The position numbers and the translations under genes were made by a program. Under the pieces are notes generated by a model. It did no database searches. It had not been told where the DNA came from and saw only the letters and a program-made list of their open reading frames with translations. Below are positions 15,532 through 24,511 of a stretch of 33,874 bases of DNA, one piece after another. The stretch lies in NCBI GenBank assembly GCA_030838265.1, contig JAUTXA010000245.1, forward strand, positions 1 through 33,874, given 5' to 3'. Position 1 is the stretch's first letter. Every line of letters starts with the position of its first letter. Source of the DNA: Actinomycetota bacterium. GTDB lineage: Bacteria > Actinomycetota > Acidimicrobiia > Acidimicrobiales > BP-101.

Positions 15532-16161
15532 GTGACCGAGACGCTCACCGGGAAGCGGCGGGAGATCCTGGACTTCATCGAGACCCACATGCGCGAGCGC
15601 GGCTACCCGCCGTCGGTCCGCGAGATCGGCACGGCCGTCGGCCTGGCCTCCCCGTCCACCGTGCACTCCCACCTCGCCACCCTCCAGAAGCAGGGCTACC
15701 TCAGGCGGGACCCGACCAAGCCCCGCGCCATCGAGGTGCACTTCGACCCGTCGTCGGGTGGCGTCGCAGAGCGCCGTCCCGTCCGCCACGTGCCGTTGGT
15801 GGGCGACGTGGCGGCTGGCACCGACGTCCTGGCCCAGGAGAACGTCGAAGAGGTCTTCCCCCTGCCCGAGGACTTCACCGGCGACGGGCAGCTGTTCATG
15901 TTGCGGGTGCGCGGTGACTCGATGATCGAGGCCGGCATCATGCCGGGCGACTACGTGGTCGTGCGCCAGCAGGCCGAGGCCCGCAAGGGCGAGATCATCG
16001 TGGCCGGCATTCCGGGCGACGAGGCGACGGTCAAGACCTTCAGCCGCGTGGGCAACAAGATCGTGCTCCTCCCCTCGAACTCCCGCCTCTCCCCCATCGA
16101 GCTCGACCCGGCCGACGTCACCATCTACGGCAAGGTCGTCACCGTCCTGCGCCGCACCTGA
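15532..16161 (+). CDS. lexA: SOS repressor LexA
   Basis: LexA of 209 residues from GTG 15532, with AAGGGGAGG 5 bases upstream; the frame open far upstream is shadow. The N-terminal winged helix spans about residues 8-70 (YPPSVREIGTAVGLASPSTV, then HSHLATLQKQGYL). The cleavage site is Ala95-Gly96 in GDVAAGTD. The S24 peptidase dyad is Ser130 (RGDSMIEAGI) and Lys168 (ATVKTF). RecA filaments trigger self-cleavage and derepress the SOS genes. Four SOS boxes lie directly upstream, so it is autoregulated and controls the divergent LysM-nrdR genes. recA at the other end of the window carries a matching box. Confidence 0.97.
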   Translation: MTETLTGKRREILDFIETHMRERGYPPSVREIGTAVGLASPSTVHSHLATLQKQGYLRRDPTKPRAIEVHFDPSSGGVAERRPVRHVPLVGDVAAGTDVLAQENVEEVFPLPEDFTGDGQLFMLRVRGDSMIEAGIMPGDYVVVRQQAEARKGEIIVAGIPGDEATVKTFSRVGNKIVLLPSNSRLSPIELDPADVTIYGKVVTVLRRT

Positions 16162-16192
16162 TCCCGGCCTGAGGCGACGGTCGCTCGGTCCG

Positions 16193-17593
16193 TCAGCCGG
16201 CCCGCGAGGCGCGGGCTCGCTGCCACGTGAGGCGGGTGACATAGCCCACGCCGATCAGCCCGCCGAGGGCCACCACGCTGAGGACGAAGCCGCCGACGGT
16301 CGGGCCGTGCCCCTCACCGGCGGGGCGAAGCTTGTCACCGCCGACGTCGAGGGCGATCTTGGGCGTGGCCGAACGCGGCGTGCCGCCGGAAGAGCCGGTG
16401 GGCGACGGGCCGGTCGACGAACCCGACGCCGATGAAGAGCCGGACCCGGAGCCAGCGCCGCCGCTGGACGACCCTGACGCCTGGCTGGCGCCGGACGAAC
16501 CCTGCTTCCCGCTCGAGCCCGACCCGCCGCCGCCCCCCGAGCCCGAGCCACCGCCGGTCGTCCCTCCGCCCGGGCCGGCCGACGCCCCCATGGCCTTGGC
16601 CAGGTCGAGTCGGCCCTTGCAGCCCGAGCCGCACGAGGCCGGGGCCAGGGTCGACAGGATGCGATTGACCACCTGATCGCGGGAGAGGCCGTGCGACATC
16701 AGGGCGGCCGCCGCTCCCGAGACGAAGGGGGTCGCCATCGACGTGCCCTCGAGCCAGGCGTACCGGTTCTGGGTGTAGGTCGACAGGATGCAGCCCCCCG
16801 CCGGGGACCCGTTGCAATCGGCCTTGCCGTTGGCGCTGACGTCGCCGCCGGGGGCGGCGAGGCCCCACTTGGCGCTCCCCACCTGGCTGGCGTAGCCGGC
16901 CCGGTTGTCCTGCTGGTTGGTCGCCGTCACCACCAGAGCGTCGAGGTTGCCGTAGTCGGTCGATCCCAGCAGGGTGTTGGCCGCGTTGCCGGCGGCGATG
17001 ACGGCGATGGCGCCGTGGCTGTAGGCGTATTCGATGCCGGTGCCGAGGCTGCTCCCCAACACGTCGGCCACGACCGTGTTGTTCTCACCCAGGCTGAGGT
17101 TGACGACCTTGGCACCGTGGTCGACCACCCACTCGACGCCGGCGTTGATGTCGTTGACGCTGGCGGTCGGGTTGCCACTCGAGTCCTTGGTGAAGACGGC
17201 GGCCGCCAGCAGGCGGGCGTCGGGTGCCGCGCCGGCTCCCCCCTTGCCGTTGTCGCCGATGGCGGCGGCGATGCCGGCCACGTGGGTGCCGTGGCCGTCG
17301 ATGTCGGCGCCCGACCCCTGGCACTTCGAGGGGGCCCCGCCCGTGCCGACACAGCGGGTGTTGCCCAGCAGGTGGCCGGCCAGATCCTCGTGGCCCAGGT
17401 CGACGCCCGTGTCGACCACGCCGATGGTCACCCCTGCCCCGCGCCCCAGCGTCCACGCCGCCGGCGCCCCGATCTTGGCCAGGCCCCACTGCCGGGACAG
17501 GTACGGGTCGTCAGCCGCCCGGGCCGGGCCGGCGGCGACCGGCGCCGCGGCCAGTGACAGGCCCAGGGCGAGCAGCAGGCGGGTCCGGCGCAC
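16193..17593 (-). CDS. Secreted, membrane-anchored subtilisin-like serine protease (S8)
   Basis: A 466-residue protein from GTG 17593. It has a signal peptide (LLLALGLSLAAAPVAAGPARA) and an S8 catalytic domain with Asp61 (GVVDTGVD), His101 (DGHGTHVAG), oxyanion Asn203 (AAGN) and Ser285 (EGTSMATPF). A very Gly/Ser-rich low-complexity linker (about residues 337-405), a C-terminal membrane helix (about 434-453) and a short basic tail follow. The protease should therefore sit outside the cell, tethered on a flexible stalk, an architecture like mycosins. No ESX secretion genes are nearby, so that role is not supported. It starts 32 bases after dapE on the same strand and is probably in the dapD-dapE operon. 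Confidence 0.93.
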   Translation of the reverse strand: MRRTRLLLALGLSLAAAPVAAGPARAADDPYLSRQWGLAKIGAPAAWTLGRGAGVTIGVVDTGVDLGHEDLAGHLLGNTRCVGTGGAPSKCQGSGADIDGHGTHVAGIAAAIGDNGKGGAGAAPDARLLAAAVFTKDSSGNPTASVNDINAGVEWVVDHGAKVVNLSLGENNTVVADVLGSSLGTGIEYAYSHGAIAVIAAGNAANTLLGSTDYGNLDALVVTATNQQDNRAGYASQVGSAKWGLAAPGGDVSANGKADCNGSPAGGCILSTYTQNRYAWLEGTSMATPFVSGAAAALMSHGLSRDQVVNRILSTLAPASCGSGCKGRLDLAKAMGASAGPGGGTTGGGSGSGGGGGSGSSGKQGSSGASQASGSSSGGAGSGSGSSSASGSSTGPSPTGSSGGTPRSATPKIALDVGGDKLRPAGEGHGPTVGGFVLSVVALGGLIGVGYVTRLTWQRARASRAG

Positions 17594-17625
17594 CCCACCA
17601 TGCTGGCACCCGCGGGCGGCCTCGC

Positions 17626-18696
17626 CTATGCGCCCTCGGTGAGCAGGGCGGCGAGGGTGGTGTGCACGGACTCGAGCTGCGACCGCTCGACCCGCTCGTC
17701 GGCCGAGTGGGCCACGGTCGGCTCACCGGGGCCGAAGTTCGTCGCCGGGATGCCGGCCTGGGCGAAGAACGACACGTCGGTCCAGCCCAGCTTCGCTCGG
17801 GGTGGTTGCCCGGTGCGCCGGACCAGGCCCGACAGCAGCGGGTGGTCGAGCGAGGGAGGCGCGGGGGCAGCGTCGTCGAGCAGCTCGACTCGGTCGCCGC
17901 CGGCCTCGTCGAGGTCGGGCACCAGCACGTCGAGGACGTGAGCCAGGGCGGAAGCGGCGTCGCGGTCGGGGGCGTAGCGGTGGTTGACCTTGAGGACGGC
18001 CCGGTCCGGCACCACGTTGCCGGCCACGCCCCCGTCGATGGCGACGGCCTGCAAGGCCTCGCGGAACTCGCAACCGTCGATGACGGGGCGGCGCTCGTCA
18101 TAGCGGGCCAGCCGCTCGAGGATGGGAGCCAGCCGGTGGATGGCGTTGCGCCCCATCCACGGTCGCGCCGTGTGGGCTCGCGCCCCGGCCAGGGTGATGG
18201 CGACCCGCATGGCGCCCTGGCACCCAGCCTCGACCACGGCGCCGGTGGGCTCACCCAGGATGGCGGCGTCGCCGGCCAGCAAGTCGGGGCGTTGGGCCAG
18301 AAGCTTGGGCAGGCCATTGAACTCGGTGGCGACCTCCTCGCACTCGTAGAAGACGTAGGTGACGTCGACGGCGGGCTCGGGGATGGTCTCGGCCAGCAGA
18401 CAGAACACGGCCAGGCCCGCCTTCATGTCGGCCGCGCCCAGTCCCCAGAGGACATCGCCGTCGACCCGGGCCCGATCGTTCCCGTTGACCGGCACGGTGT
18501 CGGTGTGGCCGGCCAGGATCAGCCTCGATGACCGGCCGAGCTGGGTGCGGGCGACCACGTTGTTCTCGAGACGTGTGACCTCGAGCCCGGGCAGGCCGCG
18601 CAAGAAGGCCTCGAGGTGATCGGTGATGGCTGCCTCGTGGTGGCTGACGGAGGGGATGTCGACCAGGGCGGCGCAGCGCTCGAGCAGATCGGTCAC
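17626..18696 (-). CDS. dapE: Succinyl-diaminopimelate desuccinylase
   Basis: A 356-residue M20 metallopeptidase-family enzyme from GTG 18696, overlapping the dapD stop by 4 bases (GTGA). Zinc-site motifs: LAGHTDTVPVNG (His), GLGAADMKAG (bridging Asp), FYECEEVA (Glu-Glu), ILGEPTG, and a late His in PTVAHSADE. The dimerisation-domain motif ARAHTARPWMGRNAIHRLAP is present, as is GWTDVSFFAQAGIPATNFGPG. It hydrolyses N-succinyl-LL-diaminopimelate to LL-diaminopimelate and succinate in lysine and peptidoglycan synthesis. Co-location with dapD, and nearby dapC and dapF, makes the assignment firm against other M20 enzymes. Confidence 0.95.
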   Translation of the reverse strand: MTDLLERCAALVDIPSVSHHEAAITDHLEAFLRGLPGLEVTRLENNVVARTQLGRSSRLILAGHTDTVPVNGNDRARVDGDVLWGLGAADMKAGLAVFCLLAETIPEPAVDVTYVFYECEEVATEFNGLPKLLAQRPDLLAGDAAILGEPTGAVVEAGCQGAMRVAITLAGARAHTARPWMGRNAIHRLAPILERLARYDERRPVIDGCEFREALQAVAIDGGVAGNVVPDRAVLKVNHRYAPDRDAASALAHVLDVLVPDLDEAGGDRVELLDDAAPAPPSLDHPLLSGLVRRTGQPPRAKLGWTDVSFFAQAGIPATNFGPGEPTVAHSADERVERSQLESVHTTLAALLTEGA

Positions 18697-19514
18697 GAGA
18701 CGCTGACGCCACTCTCCCGGAGAACCTCGTTGAGGTGGTCGCGGTCACCGGGCTCGAGACGGCGCACGATGAGGGCGCACGGCAGGAAGAACTCGCCGCC
18801 GGCGAACTGCCGCTTTCGCTCGGCTCGCATCACGAGGCAGTTGGGCGGGATGACACCGCGGCTCACCTCTTCACCGGACTCGGCGTCGATGACCGGGATG
18901 CCGGGGTTGAGCAGTGTCCCCTCGCCGAGAATGCTCCCGTCGCCCACCCTTGCGCCCTGGGTGATGACCGTCCGGCTGCCCACGAGGCAGTCGTCGCCCA
19001 CGATCACCGGCACGGCGTTCGGCGGCTCGAGCACGCCACCGATCCCGACCCCGCCCGACAGGTGCACGTTGGCGCCGATCTGGGCGCACGAGCCGACGGT
19101 GGCCCACGTGTCGACCATCGTGTTGGCTCCCACCCGGGCGCCGATGTTCACGTAGCTGGGCATCAGGACCACACCGCGATCGAGGAACGAACCCCACCGG
19201 GCCGACGCACCTGGAACCACGCGGACCCCCGCGGCGGCATAGTCCTTCTTGAGCGGGATCTTGTCGTGGTACTCGAAAGCACCAACCTCGGTCGTCTCCA
19301 TCGACGAGAGCTTGAAGAGAAGGAGGATGGCCTCCTTCAGCCACGTCCGGACGGTCACGGCTCCGGTCGCAGCGTCGATCTCGGCCACCCGCGCCTTACC
19401 CGTGTCGAGCAGGTCGATGGCCTGGGCGACCGTCTCGAGGGCGGCGTGGTCGCCGGCCGGGATCTCGGCCCGGTGCTGCCACAGCTCCTGGATCGCACCC
19501 TCGAGATCAGCCAT
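18693..19514 (-). CDS. dapD: Tetrahydrodipicolinate N-succinyltransferase
   Basis: A 273-residue enzyme from ATG 19514, close to the length of E. coli DapD and like it throughout. It has LLDTGKARVAE near the start, VLMPSYVNIGARV, MVDTWATVGSCAQIG, NVHLSGGVGIGGVLEP, and a left-handed beta-helix of hexapeptide repeats. It transfers succinyl from succinyl-CoA to tetrahydrodipicolinate, the first committed step of the succinylase route to diaminopimelate. The gene overlaps dapE by 4 bases. Actinobacteria often carry a more divergent DapD, so the E. coli-type sequence is notable. The frame remains open upstream to 22742, but that is antisense to the coiled-coil gene and was rejected. Confidence 0.96.
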   Translation of the reverse strand: MADLEGAIQELWQHRAEIPAGDHAALETVAQAIDLLDTGKARVAEIDAATGAVTVRTWLKEAILLLFKLSSMETTEVGAFEYHDKIPLKKDYAAAGVRVVPGASARWGSFLDRGVVLMPSYVNIGARVGANTMVDTWATVGSCAQIGANVHLSGGVGIGGVLEPPNAVPVIVGDDCLVGSRTVITQGARVGDGSILGEGTLLNPGIPVIDAESGEEVSRGVIPPNCLVMRAERKRQFAGGEFFLPCALIVRRLEPGDRDHLNEVLRESGVSVS

Positions 19515-19598
19515 GCCGGCGACATTACCGGCCCTCTCAGGCGTCGATTCGGTACGGTGAACGCCCGAGGTACCAACGCGGGCGCTCGAGGAGGGCAT

Positions 19599-22500
19599 AT
19601 GGCCGACGACGAGGATCTGGAGGCCAGGCTCAATGCGGCGATGGGCACCGGTGATCCCGAGACCCGACGACCAGTGAGCCTGACCGAGGCCCTCTACAGC
19701 CGCATCGTCGAGGTCACCCGCCAAGAGGTCTCCCAGACGACCGAAGTCCTGGGCGAGCTGGTGATCCAGATGGGCCGCCTCGACCGCCGCATGGGCGACA
19801 TCGCGGCTCGCATCGACTCGGCGGCCGAGGCGCCGGCCGTTCAGGGGGACGGACCGGCACCAGCCACCGTCGACCTCGGCGGCATCGAGTCGCGGCTCGA
19901 CCGGCTCGAGTCCCTGCTGGGCGAGCTCCCGGAGCGGGTGGCACCGATGGTTGCGACGAGCGAGCCCGCTCCGGCCGTCGACCTCGATGCCGTCACCAAG
20001 GCCATCGACACCCGCCTGATCGAGATCCGCACCGCCATCCTCACCGGGCAACCCGACCTGGCGTCGGTGACCGACGCCGTGGCTCGCGGCCTGGGCGACG
20101 TGCGCACCGCCATCCTCACCGGCCAGCCCGACCTCTCCCCCGTGACCGACGCCGTGGCCGAGCTGCGCCAGATCGTCGCCGAGCGGCCGGAGACCGGGCC
20201 GACCACCGAGCCTGTCGACCTCTCTCCCGTGACGGCTGCGTTGGCGGACCTTCGCCAGATAACCAGCGCTCCGCCCGATCTCACGCCGGTGACCGACGTC
20301 GTGACCCAATGGCTGGCCGACGTCCGCACGACGCTCTCCTCGCGACTCGACGAGCTTCAGCGGCGACTCGACCAGCCCGCCGACCTCACCTCGGTCTCCG
20401 AAGTCATCGCCGATCGGTTGGCCGCCATGGAAGGCGCCACCAATGCCCATCAGGCCGTGCACACCAGCCGTCTCGACGACCTCGCCACCGCCCTCAGCCA
20501 GGCCACCCAGGGGCTCCACACCCGGCTCGATGAGGTGACGGCCACGCCGACGTCCGAGGTCAGCGAGGTGACCCCCGCGGTGCAGGCCCTCGAAGCCGCC
20601 CTCGACAGCCTGCGGGTCGAGCTCGCCAGCAGGGACGAGCGGCTGGGGCAACATCTCGATCGCGTCGAGCAGGCCGCGTCGGAGACGCCGATGCCACCCG
20701 AGCTCGAGGCCCTGGCCACCGACCTGGCCAACCGGCTCGACGCCGTGCACGCCGCGGTGAGCGATGGGCCCGACGTCGCCGCCGTGGTCCGCGGCGCGGT
20801 GGCCGGTGGCAACGACAACGTGGCCGCCGAGCTCGAGAACATCAAGGCGGCGGTGGCGGCCACCGGGGCCCGGTTCGCGGCTCGTCTCGACGAGTTGCGC
20901 AGCGAGCTGGCGGGCGACGCCGATGCCAACATCGCTCGCCTCGAGGCCGGCCTCTCGGCCCAGACGGCCCCGCCGGTCGAGATCGACCTGGCCCCGATCC
21001 AGACGTCGCTCACCGAGCTTCGATCGCGGCTTGCCGATCTGTCCGACCAGGCCGTGGCCACCGAAGAGTCCTTGGCCACCGGGCTGGCCAACCTGCACGC
21101 CTCGATGGGGCAGGCGCCCGACCTGTCGGCGGTGACGACTGCGGTCGAGGACGTGGCCCAGCGGGTCGAGCGCTTGGCGACGGGCGTAGCCCACGACAAC
21201 GAAGCCCTGGCCGCCCGCCTCGACGCGGCGCGGACCGAGCTGCAGGCCTCGCTGGACGGTGTCGAGATCGGCCCGCCGCTCGAGGCCGCGGTCGCCGGCG
21301 TGCTCGCCCAGCTCAGCGACCTGGCTGTCGCCCAGTCGCAGTCCCACCAGGTCGTCACCGCCCGCCTCGACGAGCTGCACCAGGCCGCGGGCGGCGCCAC
21401 CGACCTCAGCCCGGTGACCGAGGCGCTGGCCGAGGCCGTGGCCTCCCTCGGCGGACAGCTCGACGCCATCGCCCTGGCCAGCAGCCAGCCGCCCGATCTG
21501 TCGGTCATGGCTGAGCGGGTCGCGACCGGCCTGGCCGACACCCGCGATCAGATGGTGAGCGCCCACGAGGCCATCCGGTCGGAGGTCGAGGGCCTCGGTC
21601 ACGCCCTCGCCGAGGTCGCCGGGCAAGTCGGCGCCGCCCCGTCCGCGGTCGAGGCGTTGGGGGCTCGCCTCGACTCGATCGAGCGGCTGGCCAGCCAGGT
21701 GCAGGCCGACGCCCGGCAGACGAGCACCGACATCGCCGCCGGCCAAGCCAGCACCACCACGGCGGTGCAGGCCGTCGTCGACGGCTTGACCGACCAGCTC
21801 ACCCGAGTCACGACCGCCCTCGACGACATCCGCGCCACCCCACCCGACACCGAGGTGGTCGACGCCAAGCTCGAGCAGCTGCGGGTCCTGGTGAGCAACC
21901 TGGGCGAGGGGGTGGCAGCCATCGAGGCCAGGAGCGGCACCGAGGCTCTGGGCGCCCTTTTCGACGAGCACGCGGCCGACGCCCTGGCCCGGCTCCAAGA
22001 GGTCACCGAGGGGATGCTCACGCGGATGGAGCGGCGAGACAGCCAGCTCTCGTCCATCAGGGTCGACATCGAACAGGCCCTGGGCCAGACGCTCAATCAC
22101 TTGCAGGGCGACCTCACCACCGTGCGCGAGGCGGTCACCGCCGGCGAGCAGCAGGGCAACCGCCGGTTCGAGCGCCTCGACAGCGAGCTGGCCGAGCTGC
22201 GCACCGAGCTGGCCGGCGTGGGCCGGCTGCAGCAGAGCCTCTCCGACGTGGGCGGTGGCCTCGACGCCCTGCGATCGCTGGTGGCCGAGCAGGGCGAGGC
22301 CGACGCCAGCGGCCGGCTGATGTCGGGCCTGGCCGACATCACGCGCGACCTGGCTGCCACCCGCGAGCGCGTCCTCGAGGTCGACCGCAGCATCGCCGCC
22401 ATGAAGGGAGACCTGGCCGGGTCGACCGAGGCGGCCCAAGCCAGCTTCCAGGCCGCCGACGCGGTGGCGACGCTCGTGCAGGGCGTGACCCGGCTCGAGA

Positions 22501-22757
22501 GCAGGCTGGGCATCGAGGTCGATGACATCACCCGCCGCCTCGACGCCGTGGCCGCCGCCCTCGAGGCCATGGCCACCCGCGAGACCTCGACGAACGCGGC
22601 GTCGACCGCGTCGCGCCAGCGGATGGCGAGTGGCATGTCCGATCGCCTCATCGCCATCCGTGAGGTGGCGGCCGGTGTGAGCGAGGCGGTCCGCAACGAT
22701 GCTCGACGGCGCCGGGAGCGCCGGGCCATTGAGTCCGGGCATCGTCCGTCGGAGTGA
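19599..22757 (+). CDS. Very long repetitive helical/coiled-coil protein of unknown function
   Basis: A 1052-residue protein from ATG 19599 (GAGGAGGG upstream). It has no signal peptide and no membrane helix, so it is predicted cytoplasmic. Almost the whole length is Ala/Leu/Asp/Glu/Arg-rich helix with heptad-like ARLDELR/SRLDRLE patterns. A motif of the form PDLSPVTDAVA recurs at about residues 152, 177, 206, 226, 261, 507, 601 and 632, often followed by a xxRTAIL- or LADLRQ-type helix. There are virtually no aromatic residues or cysteines. The C-terminus is strongly basic (NDARRRRERRAIE). I recognise no named family; it could be a cytoskeletal or scaffold-type filament or an MCP-like helical rod. 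It is divergent from dapD (84-base gap) and overlaps the next gene's start by 4 bases. Confidence 0.85.
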   Translation: MADDEDLEARLNAAMGTGDPETRRPVSLTEALYSRIVEVTRQEVSQTTEVLGELVIQMGRLDRRMGDIAARIDSAAEAPAVQGDGPAPATVDLGGIESRLDRLESLLGELPERVAPMVATSEPAPAVDLDAVTKAIDTRLIEIRTAILTGQPDLASVTDAVARGLGDVRTAILTGQPDLSPVTDAVAELRQIVAERPETGPTTEPVDLSPVTAALADLRQITSAPPDLTPVTDVVTQWLADVRTTLSSRLDELQRRLDQPADLTSVSEVIADRLAAMEGATNAHQAVHTSRLDDLATALSQATQGLHTRLDEVTATPTSEVSEVTPAVQALEAALDSLRVELASRDERLGQHLDRVEQAASETPMPPELEALATDLANRLDAVHAAVSDGPDVAAVVRGAVAGGNDNVAAELENIKAAVAATGARFAARLDELRSELAGDADANIARLEAGLSAQTAPPVEIDLAPIQTSLTELRSRLADLSDQAVATEESLATGLANLHASMGQAPDLSAVTTAVEDVAQRVERLATGVAHDNEALAARLDAARTELQASLDGVEIGPPLEAAVAGVLAQLSDLAVAQSQSHQVVTARLDELHQAAGGATDLSPVTEALAEAVASLGGQLDAIALASSQPPDLSVMAERVATGLADTRDQMVSAHEAIRSEVEGLGHALAEVAGQVGAAPSAVEALGARLDSIERLASQVQADARQTSTDIAAGQASTTTAVQAVVDGLTDQLTRVTTALDDIRATPPDTEVVDAKLEQLRVLVSNLGEGVAAIEARSGTEALGALFDEHAADALARLQEVTEGMLTRMERRDSQLSSIRVDIEQALGQTLNHLQGDLTTVREAVTAGEQQGNRRFERLDSELAELRTELAGVGRLQQSLSDVGGGLDALRSLVAEQGEADASGRLMSGLADITRDLAATRERVLEVDRSIAAMKGDLAGSTEAAQASFQAADAVATLVQGVTRLESRLGIEVDDITRRLDAVAAALEAMATRETSTNAASTASRQRMASGMSDRLIAIREVAAGVSEAVRNDARRRRERRAIESGHRPSE
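20031..20149 (+). repeat. Imperfect tandem repeat, 75-base period
   Basis: The stretch ACCGCCATCCTCACCGG followed by CCCGACCT and GTGACCGACGCCGTGGC occurs at 20031 and again at 20106. The offset is exactly 75 bases (25 codons) with only a few substitutions. It encodes two RTAILTGQPDL-xxVTDAVA units and indicates recent internal duplication in the coiled-coil gene. Confidence 0.7.
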
Positions 22758-23392
22758 TCCGCCACCTCGAGCGTGTCATCCCCGCCGCGCCCGGCAAGCC
22801 CGAGCGGGGCTCGGCCGAACACCCCATGCGCAAGGTGACCGAGGCGGTGGCGTCGGGTGCCGCGACGGCATGGACGACCGAGCAGGCAGCCGAAGTCGAG
22901 TCCTTCTTCGACGACCTGGCCGACGAGTGGCACACCCGGTCTGATCCGCATCGCGACGAGCCCCTGCGCGACGCCTTCGACCGAGGCGGCATCCCGAGCC
23001 ATGGCGTAATGCTCGAGGTCGGATCGGGCACGGGCCTGCTCACTCCGTCCCTCTTCGCCCGGGGTGCGGCCGTGATCGCCCTCGACCTGTCCTTCGAGAT
23101 GCTCAAGTTCGCTCCCGCCGAATTGGCCCCGCGGCTGCAAGCCGACGCCGCCCGCCTGCCCTTCCCCGACCGCTCGATCACCTCGGCCGTCTTGATCAAT
23201 GCCTTCCTCTTCCCCGACGAGACCGACCGGGTGCTGACCGACGACGGAGCCTTGGTGTGGGTCAACACCTCGGGCGACAAGACCCCGATCTACCTCAGCG
23301 CCGACGACGTCGACGCCGCCCTGCCAGGAGCATGGACAGGTCTGGCGGCCGAAGCCGGATGGGGGACGTGGGCGGTGCTGCGCCGAGCCTGA
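22754..23392 (+). CDS. SAM-dependent methyltransferase (class I)
   Basis: A 212-residue protein. The GTG at 22754 overlaps the coiled-coil stop by 4 bases (GTGA); an ATG at 22826 is an alternative start. Motif I is VMLEVGSGTGLLTP (residues ~86-99), and the motif II acidic residue sits in IALDLSFEML. Later motifs read LQADAARLPFPDRSITSAVLINAFLF and LTDDGALVWVNTSGD. This is the Methyltransf_11/UbiE-like layout, so a small molecule, lipid or quinone acceptor is more likely than DNA, but the substrate is unknown. Its only evident partner is the coiled-coil protein. It converges on dapC, with 3 bases between the stop codons. Confidence 0.86.
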   Translation: MIRHLERVIPAAPGKPERGSAEHPMRKVTEAVASGAATAWTTEQAAEVESFFDDLADEWHTRSDPHRDEPLRDAFDRGGIPSHGVMLEVGSGTGLLTPSLFARGAAVIALDLSFEMLKFAPAELAPRLQADAARLPFPDRSITSAVLINAFLFPDETDRVLTDDGALVWVNTSGDKTPIYLSADDVDAALPGAWTGLAAEAGWGTWAVLRRA

Positions 23393-23395
23393 AGG

Positions 23396-24511
23396 TCAGG
23401 CCACGCCGAGACGCCGGGCGACGAGGTCGAGGCGGGCCGCGGGCTGAACCAGGGCGACGCGGACATGTCTCGCACCGGCCGGCCCGTATGTGTCTCCGGG
23501 ACTCACGAGAACACCCCCGTCGGTGGCCAGTCGGTCGGTGAGCCCCCACGCATCGCCGTCGGGCACGGGCACCCAGAGGTAGAAGCCACCGCCCGGGAGC
23601 TCGGCCTTCAAGCCGATGGCGGCGAGGATGTCGCGGAAGCGCTCGAGGCGATCGAGGTACCGGACCCGTTGCTCGTCGACGTGGACGTCATCGCCGAGAG
23701 CCGCGGTGGCCGCCGCCTGGCTGGGACCCGGCACCATCATCCCGACGTGCTTGCGCGTCTCGGCCAGGTAGTGGACGAGGTCGGGATCGCCGGCGTAGAA
23801 GCCGACTCGCACGCCGGCCAGGTTCGAGCGCTTCGACAGCGAGTGCAGAGCCACCACCCCGTCGAGGCCGTGCTCGAGGATGGTGTGGCGCGGGCCGTCC
23901 CACGTGAACTCGACGTAGCACTCGTCGCTGAAGACGGGCACGCCATGGGCGCGGCCCCAGCCGGCGGCGGCGGCCAGGTCGTCGATCTGGCCCGCCGGGT
24001 TGCCGGGGGTGTTGACCCAGAGGCACAGGGCGCGCGACGCGTCTTCGTCGCTCACCGCGCTCAGATCGAGACGCCATTGGTCGTCGACCGGAACGGGAAC
24101 GGCCCGGCAGCCGGCCAGGATGGCCCCCATCTCGTAGGTCGGGTAGGCCAGCTCGGGGTAGAGCACGGTGTCGCGCATCGGGGTCCGCAAGCGGAGCCAC
24201 TGGGGCAAGGTCCCCACCATCTCCTTGGTACCGACGCACGCGGCCACCGCGTCGACCGGCACCTCGACCCCGAGGCGGCGCTCCATCCAGCGGCGCGCCG
24301 CGTCGCGGAAGGCCGGGAACCCGACCGACGCCGGGTAGCCCCGCTCGGTGTCGGACGAGGCGAGAGCGTCGACGACGAAGGGCGGCGGCGGGTCACAGGG
24401 GGTGCCGATGGAGAGGTCGACGATGCCCCCCTCGTGGGCCTCGGCCTTGGCCCGCGACCCGGCGGTCTTCTCGTAGGGGTACAGCGGCGGGACGAAGCCT
24501 TGGGTGCTCAC
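23396..24511 (-). CDS. dapC: Succinyldiaminopimelate aminotransferase
   Basis: A 371-residue fold-type I PLP aminotransferase from GTG 24511, overlapping hflX by 4 bases. It shows VDLSIGTPCDPPPPFV, GYPASVGFPAFRDA, the LWVNTPGNPAGQ motif, the SDECYVEF motif and the PLP lysine Lys227 in HSLSKRSNLAGVRVGF. The family resemblance is to actinobacterial DapC, which converts N-succinyl-amino-ketopimelate to N-succinyl-LL-diaminopimelate using glutamate. Aminotransferase substrate calls are weak by sequence alone, but dapD, dapE and dapF are within 9 kb and dapF is in the same operon. This strongly favours dapC over a generic aspartate aminotransferase. Confidence 0.9.
   Translation of the reverse strand: MSTQGFVPPLYPYEKTAGSRAKAEAHEGGIVDLSIGTPCDPPPPFVVDALASSDTERGYPASVGFPAFRDAARRWMERRLGVEVPVDAVAACVGTKEMVGTLPQWLRLRTPMRDTVLYPELAYPTYEMGAILAGCRAVPVPVDDQWRLDLSAVSDEDASRALCLWVNTPGNPAGQIDDLAAAAGWGRAHGVPVFSDECYVEFTWDGPRHTILEHGLDGVVALHSLSKRSNLAGVRVGFYAGDPDLVHYLAETRKHVGMMVPGPSQAAATAALGDDVHVDEQRVRYLDRLERFRDILAAIGLKAELPGGGFYLWVPVPDGDAWGLTDRLATDGGVLVSPGDTYGPAGARHVRVALVQPAARLDLVARRLGVA

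Noticed and set aside
16337..16670. Frames rich in Pro/Glu/Asp opposite the Gly/Ser stalk of the subtilase
   Set aside because: Low-complexity antisense of the repetitive GGC/AGC-type codons; no start context or motif.
19515..22742. About 1076 stop-free codons on the minus strand, continuing dapD upstream and opposite the coiled-coil gene
   Set aside because: dapD has a clean ATG at 19514 matching family length. The extension is Gly/His/Arg-rich antisense of a GC-biased gene; high GC removes stop codons in this frame.
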